Below, piece after piece: positions 1-4,702 of a stretch of 5,705 nucleotides of DNA. The notes below the pieces were generated by a model. That model had not been told where the DNA came from and made no database searches. It was given only the letters and a program-made list of their open reading frames with translations. Origin of the DNA: Faucicola sp937889485. Lineage in GTDB: Bacteria > Pseudomonadota > Gammaproteobacteria > Pseudomonadales > Moraxellaceae. The DNA lies in NCBI GenBank assembly GCA_051653685.1, contig JBOFWQ010000206.1:1-5705 (forward strand), in the 5' to 3' direction. A program made the position numbers and the translations under genes. Each line of letters starts with the position of its first letter. The first letter of the stretch is position 1.

Positions 1-812
1 GCATGAAACGCTTCGACCAATTCATGGGGAAGGTGACGCACAAAACCCACCGTATCCACCAACACTACATTGCCCACGCCAGACCACGACAAACTGCGCA
101 AGGTGGGATCTAATGTGGCAAATAATTGATTGGCAGCATAAATATTTTCATGGGTTAGGCTGTTAAAAAGCGTTGATTTGCCTGCATTGGTATATCCCAC
201 TAGTGAGATGGTCGGCACGTCAGATTTTTGGCGTTTGGCACGCCCTTGTGCGCGCGTTTGTTTGACTTTATCGAGTTTGGCTTTGAGCTGTCCCACGCGT
301 ATTTGTAGTAAGCGTCTGTCTGTTTCAAGTTGGGTTTCACCAGGGCCGCGTAGTCCAATGCCGCCTTTTTGGCGTTCCAAATGCGTCCAACCACGTACCA
401 AACGCGTTGCCAAATGGTTGAGCTGTGCTAGCTCTACCTGTAATTTGCCTTCGTAGGTGCGGGCGCGCTGAGCAAAAATATCGAGAATCAGCCCTGTTCT
501 GTCCAAAACACGACATTGCACCAAACGCTCAAGGTTACGCTCTTGTGAGGGGCTAAGGCTATGATTAAAAATCACAATATCTGCCTTATGCTCGCTTACC
601 AAGGTGGCAATTTCTTCTGCTTTACCTGTGCCAACAAAGTATTTGGCATCAGGTTTTGCCCGCGTGCCTGTCACTAAGGCTTGCTTTTGTGCGCCTGCTG
701 AGTCCACCAGTAGTTCAAATTCTTCTAAGTCATCTGGGTCATTTAGATGGCTAATATTTAAATGCACGAGAATGGCTTTTTCACCACCTTCATATCGCTC
801 AAAATACTCCAA
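1..812 (-). CDS. hflX: Ribosome-associated GTPase HflX (3' end outside window)
   Basis: HflX is a cytoplasmic GTPase that binds the 50S subunit and splits stalled or stressed ribosomes. The first 270 codons are visible; full-length relatives have about 430 residues. An N-terminal HflX domain (about 1-110) contains YFVGTGKAEEI. The middle domain has GGIGLRGPGETQLETDRR starting at residue 150, followed by a charged helical stretch rich in K, R and Q. The G domain has the P-loop GYTNAGKS at 206-213, a switch I FATLDPT, and the G3 motif DTVGF at 253-257. The reading frame is unbroken. The start is TTG at 812-810: an in-frame TAA (815-813) lies immediately upstream, so no earlier start is possible, and an AAGGA ribosome binding site sits 7 nt before it. 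The gene is divergent from olsB. The family call is near certain; the TTG start is well supported. Confidence 0.96.
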   Translation of the reverse strand, partial: MEYFERYEGGEKAILVHLNISHLNDPDDLEEFELLVDSAGAQKQALVTGTRAKPDAKYFVGTGKAEEIATLVSEHKADIVIFNHSLSPSQERNLERLVQCRVLDRTGLILDIFAQRARTYEGKLQVELAQLNHLATRLVRGWTHLERQKGGIGLRGPGETQLETDRRLLQIRVGQLKAKLDKVKQTRAQGRAKRQKSDVPTISLVGYTNAGKSTLFNSLTHENIYAANQLFATLDPTLRSLSWSGVGNVVLVDTVGFVRHLPHELVEAFH

Positions 813-856
813 TTACACTTCCTTTATCACTTGTGGGTAGTCATATATGTGCACCT

Positions 857-873
857 ACAGCCTACGTAGCTGT
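857..873. repeat. Bulged palindrome in the hflX leader
   Basis: ACAG and CTGT flank the perfect 8-bp palindrome CTACGTAG, with one unpaired C at 861. The near-perfect dyad lies about 45 bp upstream of the hflX start. It could be an operator or a short RNA hairpin in the hflX leader. No hflX promoter with convincing -35 and -10 boxes was found, so it is unknown whether the site is transcribed. Confidence 0.35.
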
Positions 874-978
874 GTATGGGTAGCAGCATATGGTTAGCAA
901 TCAATATAAGGCTATTTTTGGTAAACCTTTAGTAAAATTTACAATTGGTAACTTAAAACAGCCAAATGCGCGGCAACC

Positions 979-1034
979 GCGTCATAGGATTGCCATAAGA
1001 CGGTCATCGAAACGACATTGATGGATACCATACT
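979..1034 (+). promoter_or_regulatory. Candidate PhoB-activated promoter of olsB (four Pho-box-like repeats plus -10)
   Basis: Four heptamers recur at an exact 11-bp period: GCGTCAT (979-985), TTGCCAT (990-996), CGGTCAT (1001-1007) and ACGACAT (1012-1018). They match the PhoB half-site CTGTCAT at 5, 5, 6 and 4 of 7 positions, and all share G at position 3 and CAT at positions 5-7. Exactly 10 bp after the last repeat is CATACT (1029-1034), 4/6 to the -10 consensus; this is the spacing of E. coli phoA. No good -35 box is present, as expected for a PhoB-dependent promoter. An inverted repeat TTGATG/CATCAA (1018-1023 and 1037-1042) brackets the -10. The array points toward olsB. Phosphate control of ornithine-lipid synthesis is known in several proteobacteria. 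Individual repeats are degenerate, so the case rests on phasing and context. Confidence 0.55.
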
Positions 1035-1083
1035 ATCATCAATTGCATAAAAAAAAACAGCCACCAACTATAGGGAAAATACG

Positions 1084-2040
1084 ATGAAAGTTGCCAATTT
1101 AGCCCCCGTTCGCTGTCAGTCAACTGCGCATAGCAAGGCGACTTATACCGCCGATTGTGCCTGCCGTGTCCAACCTAACACTTGTCTTGCCCCACACAAG
1201 CCTGCAAATGCGGCAAACAGTATTGGGCAGCGCCCCCGTTTTCATGCAGTTATCGTCCCCAACACCCACTTAGACCAGCCAAGCACCCACCCGCTTTTGT
1301 CCCGTTCGCAACAGCATCTACTCAATGCCCAGCGCCTACGCACGTTGACATTTAGTCAAGCATTTGGTGTGGATTTTGCAGGTTTTCACCCGTCATCAGA
1401 GCAGCCGTTAGACCGCGATGATTTTGATCCTTATTGCACACATGTGGTAGTATATGACGAAACACGCCGCGATAGTTTTGGGCAGCCACTTGCTGTGGCG
1501 ACCACGCGCCTGATTGATAAAGGCGGTGCAATTGTGGCAGGGCAGTTTTATAGTGAGCAAGAATTTCAACTCGGACAATTACTTGATCATTACCCTTACA
1601 ATATTTTGGAAATCGGGCGTACATGTGTCCACCCTGATTATCGCGGCATTACCACCATCAATCACCTGTGGGCGGCAATTGGACGGGTAGCAAAAAAATT
1701 GAATGTCAATGCCTTCATGGGCTGCGCCTCGGTGCCCACTGAGCAAGGCAATGTCCAAAACTGGCTAGACCAGCAGCCTAGTAACCGCAAATTGGACATC
1801 AAAGTGACCAAAAAAATGCCCAAAGACAATGCAAATATCACCAAGCTTTCTCACGACACACGCCTAAACCTGACAAATACACCGCAACTGTTGTTACCTG
1901 CCTTGCTAAAAATGTATGTGAAAATGGGTTGTAGCCTAGGCGCCACTGCCTGTTACGATGCCGAATTTGATTGTGCTGACGTATTTATATGGTTGCCTTT
2001 TGAACAAGTCAACCCTCGCTATCAGCATTACTTACACTAA
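1084..2040 (+). CDS. olsB: L-ornithine N-alpha-acyltransferase (OlsB family, GNAT fold)
   Basis: OlsB transfers a 3-hydroxyacyl group from acyl-ACP to the alpha-amino group of ornithine, giving lyso-ornithine lipid at the inner face of the cytoplasmic membrane. The 318-residue product has the family blocks in order: RLRTLTFSQAFGVDF from residue 84, the acidic DRDDFDPYCTH at 110-120, ATTRLI at 139-144, GQFYSEQEF at 153-161, the core EIGRTCVHPDYRG at 176-188, MGCASVP at 212-218, and a C-terminal ALLKMY...GATACYDAEFDCADVF...RYQHYL block. The first 80 or so residues are an extension without recognisable domain, containing Cys at 11, 25, 27 and 34. ATG 1084 is chosen because AGGGA (1072-1076) lies 7 nt upstream and no better in-frame start follows. 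The adjacent PlsC-type gene supports an OlsB/OlsA pair. Many relatives are labelled simply GNAT acyltransferase or hemolysin-like; that would be the same family. Confidence 0.88.
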   Translation: MKVANLAPVRCQSTAHSKATYTADCACRVQPNTCLAPHKPANAANSIGQRPRFHAVIVPNTHLDQPSTHPLLSRSQQHLLNAQRLRTLTFSQAFGVDFAGFHPSSEQPLDRDDFDPYCTHVVVYDETRRDSFGQPLAVATTRLIDKGGAIVAGQFYSEQEFQLGQLLDHYPYNILEIGRTCVHPDYRGITTINHLWAAIGRVAKKLNVNAFMGCASVPTEQGNVQNWLDQQPSNRKLDIKVTKKMPKDNANITKLSHDTRLNLTNTPQLLLPALLKMYVKMGCSLGATACYDAEFDCADVFIWLPFEQVNPRYQHYLH

Positions 2041-2199
2041 AGCTTATACTAAAACCTAGCATCGCTCATTCAAATTGCCTAGGGGTAGGTAGGGCATTAA
2101 AAGTGGGTATGGGATTAAAAACTAAACGATATCATTAAATCATAGCGTACGTTGAGCCAGTAGTTTGCTTGCGGATAGCTACAACCAATGTTGAAAATT

Positions 2200-2208
2200 T
2201 GCTATAAT
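2200..2208 (+). promoter_or_regulatory. Extended -10 promoter of olsA
   Basis: TG (2200-2201), one base, then a perfect TATAAT (2203-2208) forms a consensus extended -10 element, which can work with a poor -35; no good -35 box is visible at 16-18 bp spacing. Transcription would begin near 2214-2216, giving a leader of roughly 26 nt before the olsA ATG. This implies olsA can be transcribed independently of olsB, despite the same orientation and a 200-bp gap. No intrinsic terminator was seen in that gap, so read-through from olsB is also possible. Confidence 0.6.
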
Positions 2209-2240
2209 CTTGCCACAATTTTTAGCCCAAATAGCCAATT

Positions 2241-3113
2241 ATGCAAACCTCAAATTCTAAAAAACCTCTCTCGCAAGCCGCCATTGGCAAAATGCTTGCC
2301 CAAACTGCCAAACAACTGCTACAACCCGCCACCTATAGCAAAAAAAACCTTAGCACTCAGTGGCAGCGTAGCAAGCGCGTAATGAACCTAATGGCAGCCA
2401 TTCAAACGGGCGTAGGCTACGCGTGGGATATTAACCACACTGCCAACCCCGATAACCACCAAATTATCGCCTTAATCCAAAAATTTTGCCAAAAATCATT
2501 GCGCGCCTTGCAAGTAGAAGTCATTGCTGTCGAGCCCATGCCCACCCAACACGCGCTATGGGCAAGTAATCATATATCTTGGCTGGATATCCCTGTCATT
2601 GGCAGTATCGTGCCCACTTTCTTTTTGTCAAAAGCAGAAATTGCTCGTTGGCCCGTCATTGGTTGGTTAGCCACCACCGCCAACACGCTGTTTATTCAGC
2701 GCGGTTCGGGGGATACTGCCAATATTAGTGAGCAAATGGCGACCTTTTTATCCCAAGGTTATCCCGTGGTGTTTTTTCCAGAGGCAACCACCACCGATGG
2801 TACCGCGGTAAAACGCATCTATGGCAAACTGCTACAAGCTGCAATCGATACCCAGCTACCGATTCAGGCGGTCGTGATTTGCTATGTTAATGAGCAAGGT
2901 GAGCTGGACAAAGCCATTCCTTACTATGGCAATATTGCCTTTATCGACAGTGTCAAACGCGTCTTAGACAACCGCCCTGCCAAAGCGTATGTATTGCCAT
3001 TGGCACCGCTTTATCCTGAAAATAAATCCCGTGCCGAACTCACCCAACTGCTGCAGGCACGTATGACAGAAGGGTTACAGCGTCTGCATAAGCAGGTTTT
3101 AACCAACCGCTGA
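2241..3113 (+). CDS. olsA: Lyso-ornithine lipid O-acyltransferase (OlsA, PlsC/LPLAT family)
   Basis: OlsA esterifies the 3-hydroxyl of lyso-ornithine lipid with a second acyl chain, completing ornithine lipid at the inner membrane. The 290-residue protein has the glycerolipid acyltransferase motifs: NHISWLD at 110-116 (the catalytic HX4D, His111 and Asp116), SKAEIARWPVIGW at 130-142, FIQRGSGD at 151-158 (acceptor-binding Arg154), and VVFFPEATTTDG at 176-187 (motif III, usually FPEGTT; here Ala182 replaces Gly). LPIQAVVI (206-213) occupies the place of motif IV. No signal peptide or clear transmembrane helix is seen, so peripheral membrane attachment is likely. ATG 2241 has no Shine-Dalgarno sequence; the next in-frame Met, 18, has none either, so 2241 is kept. 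The partner of olsB next door separates it from PlsC itself, a 1-acylglycerol-3-phosphate acyltransferase, which remains the alternative. Confidence 0.83.
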   Translation: MQTSNSKKPLSQAAIGKMLAQTAKQLLQPATYSKKNLSTQWQRSKRVMNLMAAIQTGVGYAWDINHTANPDNHQIIALIQKFCQKSLRALQVEVIAVEPMPTQHALWASNHISWLDIPVIGSIVPTFFLSKAEIARWPVIGWLATTANTLFIQRGSGDTANISEQMATFLSQGYPVVFFPEATTTDGTAVKRIYGKLLQAAIDTQLPIQAVVICYVNEQGELDKAIPYYGNIAFIDSVKRVLDNRPAKAYVLPLAPLYPENKSRAELTQLLQARMTEGLQRLHKQVLTNR

Positions 3114-3128
3114 TCCAATTTTTTATGC

Positions 3129-3156
3129 GATAAACCAAACCATTACATCGTTTATC
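3129..3156 (+). repeat. Inverted repeat shortly after olsA
   Basis: GATAAAC (3129-3135) and GTTTATC (3150-3156) form a perfect 7-bp inverted repeat around a 14-nt spacer, 15 bp after the olsA stop codon. It could fold at the end of the olsA mRNA. No U-tract follows, so it is not called a terminator. Confidence 0.35.
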
Positions 3157-3186
3157 TATGTATTAGGGGGCTTTATCCTATAAAAA

Positions 3187-3233
3187 TTGAAAAAAAATTT
3201 CATCTTTGATAATTTAAGAGAATTTTTTTTCAA
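3187..3233. repeat. Perfect 13-bp A8/T8 inverted repeat
   Basis: The left arm (3187-3199) is TTG, eight A, TT; the right arm (3221-3233) is AA, eight T, CAA. The arms match perfectly over 13 bp around a 21-bp spacer. As RNA it would be a weak AU stem with a U-tract built into its right arm, so it could serve as a poor terminator for olsA in either direction. As DNA, two phased rigid A-tracts suggest a bent site or operator. Low sequence complexity makes chance a possibility. Confidence 0.45.
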
Positions 3234-3285
3234 AAATCACCAAATCTATTGTTAAAAAATGTAAAATTTTTATTAAATCTGTTAT

Positions 3286-3291
3286 TATAAT
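3286..3291 (+). promoter_or_regulatory. Possible -10 box for the Roadblock gene
   Basis: A perfect TATAAT lies 216 bp upstream of the Roadblock start codon. No acceptable -35 hexamer sits 16-18 bp before it, and the surroundings are so AT-rich that a chance match is plausible. If used, it would give a leader of about 210 nt containing the overlapping inverted repeats at 3344-3455. Confidence 0.25.
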
Positions 3292-3343
3292 TATAGATTA
3301 AATAAGATTTAAAAAAGTCAATGTCGTTTACGTTAATCTACGA

Positions 3344-3455
3344 TCAGCGTACTACATAATACGTTGCCAATACGGATTGGTTGGATCCTTTATTAAATCA
3401 TTTGGTAAATAACGCTGACTGATTTGGCAATGACGTAAGCAAAAAAACCAAAGTC
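3344..3455 (+). promoter_or_regulatory. Overlapping inverted repeats in the putative leader of the Roadblock gene
   Basis: Two perfect 7-bp inverted repeats interlock in A-B-A'-B' order: TCAGCGT (3344-3350) with ACGCTGA (3412-3418), and TTGCCAA (3364-3370) with TTGGCAA (3424-3430). Each B arm also has a competing local partner: CCAAT (3367-3371) with ATTGG (3376-3380) around a 4-nt loop, and GACT plus TTGG (3417-3427, 3-nt bulge) with CCAAAGTC (3448-3455). The arrangement resembles a pseudoknot or a switch between alternative hairpins, or paired operator half-sites. No known riboswitch class was recognised. Confidence 0.35.
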
Positions 3456-3507
3456 GGTTATTAACAAATACACGCTACATTCTTGGTAATTGAAAAAAGG
3501 TAACCTT

Positions 3508-3870
3508 ATGCGCACAGAAATGTTTCAACAAATTTTAAATGATTTAAATAGCTCTTCTTCAGATATTGAAGCATCTGCCCTCATCTCAACCGATGGTTTA
3601 ATGATTGCTTCAGCATTGCCGACAGGCATTGATGAAGACCGCGTTGGTGCTATGTCTGCTGCCTTATTATCGCTAGGTGATCGCGCAGGGCGTGAGTTGG
3701 CACGCGGTTCAATTGAGCGCGTGTTAGTACATGGTGAAAAAGGTTATGTTATTATGTCAGCTTCAGGTACAGAAGCGGTGCTTACGGTACTAGCAAAGCC
3801 TAATACCAAACTTGGATTGGTATTTTTGGATATCAAACGTGCCGCAGAAGCGCTATCTAAACTCATCTAA
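3508..3870 (+). CDS. Roadblock/LC7 domain protein (MglB-like, COG2018 type)
   Basis: This small soluble cytoplasmic protein is a single Roadblock/LC7 domain, the fold of MglB and other homodimeric regulators of Ras-like GTPases. The start is ATG 3508, giving 120 residues, because AAGG (3497-3500) lies 7 nt upstream; a longer version from TTG 3490 would lie across that site. Visible family features are an amphipathic first helix (about 4-14), the strand-turn ALISTDGLMIAS near 23-34, the long central helix DRVGAMSAALLSLGDRAGRELARG, the strands RVLVHGEKGYVIM and AVLTVLAKPNTKLGLVFLDI, and a closing helix. No signal peptide or membrane segment is present. MglB proteins usually accompany a GTPase; none is in the window. 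It precedes the PAS and PhnD-like genes on the same strand, 337 bp away. The fold is confident; partner and role are unknown. Confidence 0.88.
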   Translation: MRTEMFQQILNDLNSSSSDIEASALISTDGLMIASALPTGIDEDRVGAMSAALLSLGDRAGRELARGSIERVLVHGEKGYVIMSASGTEAVLTVLAKPNTKLGLVFLDIKRAAEALSKLI

Positions 3871-4207
3871 ACTGACTGACGGGTTGCGACCATCTAGCGC
3901 TAACCATGGTTATATTTAGCCACTGTACTAGGTATTTGTCTTAATCGTTACCTTATCACAGTCACGATAGATCATGGTCAAGATGATTTGGGTGAGTCAT
4001 AGCCGCTTGGTTCAGCCAACATTACAACGGCTGACTAGCCTAGTCGTTTATTTGATGAGATTTATTTAGTAATATCCGTTAATTCACCAAAATATAAGTT
4101 CAAAGCTCAAAAACATCATCGCAGCTATTTGGCTGTTTATCGTGGTTATTTCATAGTTAGATGATGCGGTGCTTTGAGATTTATCATAACGCTTAAGAGG
4201 AAATGCG
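3871..4207 (+). other. Intergenic leader between Roadblock and PAS genes
   Basis: This 337-bp gap has no supported gene. A weak hairpin, GACTA (4033-4037) with TAGTC (4041-4045) around GCC, is followed by GTTTATTT and might attenuate the Roadblock transcript, but it is too short to call a terminator. TATAAG (4093-4098) is a possible -10 without a good -35. The last 110 bp contains a nested inverted-repeat structure, listed separately. Whether the Roadblock and PAS genes share one transcript cannot be settled from the sequence. Confidence 0.5.
4100..4177 (+). promoter_or_regulatory. Candidate structured 5' leader of the PAS gene
   Basis: Three nested pairings fit one fold. The outer stem is TCAAAGC (4100-4106) with GCTTTGA (4171-4177). 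The next stem is CATCATC (4114-4120) with GATGATG (4160-4166). Just inside the latter is a small hairpin, CAGC (4122-4125) with GCTG (4132-4135). The two 7-bp stems are collinear, separated by an asymmetric internal loop of 7 and 4 nt. The structure ends about 20 nt before the AGAGGA ribosome binding site. It could be a cis-acting RNA or a pair of protein half-sites. It does not resemble a riboswitch I know. Confidence 0.42.
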
Positions 4208-4702
4208 ATGGTATCAGTTCAATTGCCAGATATGGCAAAACCTGAGGGAGACGCACAGGAACATCGTCTAACTTATTGGGATGGGTCAAGCCGTGTGGTA
4301 TATACCACTAGCAACGAACTGCCTTATCCTGATGGCAAACTTATCGTATCACGTGTCAACCTAGAAGGCATTATTACCCATGCGAACGATGCCTTTATTG
4401 ATATCAGTGGTTATGAGCGTGACGAGTTGATAGGCGCCCCGCACCATATTTTGCGTCATCCCGATATGCCCAAGGCTGCTTTTAAAGACTTGTGGGAAAC
4501 CGTACAAGCGGGCAAAAAATGGCACGGCTATGTCAAAAACTTGTGCAAAGATGGTAGTTACTACTGGGTATATGCCACCGCTGTCCCGAATATCCGTCAT
4601 GGTGAAACTGTAGGCTATACCTCAGTGAGACGCAAACCTTCACGTAGCAAAGTGGCAGAGGCTGCACAGTCTTATGTTAAGATGTTAGAGGAGCAGTCAT
4701 AA
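4208..4702 (+). CDS. Stand-alone PAS sensor protein, Aer type
   Basis: The 164-residue protein has one PAS domain closely resembling that of the aerotaxis receptor Aer, which binds FAD and reports redox or oxygen state. After a 36-residue charged N-terminus come ELPYPDGKLIVSRV (37-50), ITHANDAFIDISGY (56-69), HILRHPDMPKAAF (80-92), W96, WHGYVKNLCKDG (105-116), YYWVYATAVP (118-127) and GYTSVRRKP (136-144). The RHPD group (Arg83, His84, Asp86), which binds flavin in Aer, is intact, as are Asn60 and Asn111. The C-terminus is a short helix ending EEQS; there is no membrane segment, HAMP, methyl-accepting, kinase or EAL/GGDEF domain. ATG 4208 follows AGGA (4198-4201) by 6 nt. Its stop codon overlaps the next start (TAATG), implying translational coupling. 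FAD binding is inferred; the output partner is unknown. Confidence 0.9.
   Translation: MVSVQLPDMAKPEGDAQEHRLTYWDGSSRVVYTTSNELPYPDGKLIVSRVNLEGIITHANDAFIDISGYERDELIGAPHHILRHPDMPKAAFKDLWETVQAGKKWHGYVKNLCKDGSYYWVYATAVPNIRHGETVGYTSVRRKPSRSKVAEAAQSYVKMLEEQS

Larger units (their letters stand above)
3114..3507 (+). other. AT-rich intergenic region between olsA and the Roadblock gene
   Basis: This gap of about 390 bp contains no convincing gene on either strand. Its first two-thirds is strongly AT-rich and holds several inverted repeats, listed separately. The last 165 bp has mixed composition and overlapping inverted repeats that could fold as RNA. The 11-mer TTTATTAAATC occurs twice, at 3269-3279 and 3389-3399, exactly 120 bp apart. 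The region probably contains the end of the olsA transcript, the promoter of the Roadblock gene and a long leader. A GC-rich intrinsic terminator for olsA was not found. Confidence 0.6.

Noticed and set aside
178..840. Plus-strand reading frames opposite hflX
   Set aside because: They lie antisense to a clearly conserved HflX coding sequence and have no family features.
2075..2098. Hairpin between olsB and olsA around CCTAGGGGTAGG
   Set aside because: A stem of only 4-5 bp with no T-tract; does not qualify as a terminator.
3269..3399. Two copies of TTTATTAAATC 120 bp apart
   Set aside because: An 11-bp AT-only-like match in AT-rich DNA is weak evidence for a functional repeat; noted only in the region entry.
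3424..3441. Sigma-54 promoter suggested by TTGGCA followed by a GC-containing segment
   Set aside because: GG and GC are separated by 11 bp rather than 10, and the -12 element lacks the TTGC core.
3490..3507. Extended Roadblock start at TTG 3490, adding six residues
   Set aside because: It overlaps the AAGG ribosome binding site that serves ATG 3508 and has no binding site of its own; the Roadblock fold is complete from 3508.
3114..3507. Sign of a mobile element or horizontal insertion in the AT-rich gap
   Set aside because: No transposase remnant, target duplication or tRNA-like attachment site is visible; AT-rich promoters are common in this type of genome.
4033..4052. Terminator after the Roadblock gene
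   Set aside because: The stem is only 5 bp and the following T-rich stretch is interrupted by A; too weak to call.
3974..4069. 31-codon reading frame between the Roadblock and PAS genes, ending in a hydrophobic stretch
   Set aside because: No ribosome binding site precedes its ATG, and there is no recognisable motif; the length is expected by chance.
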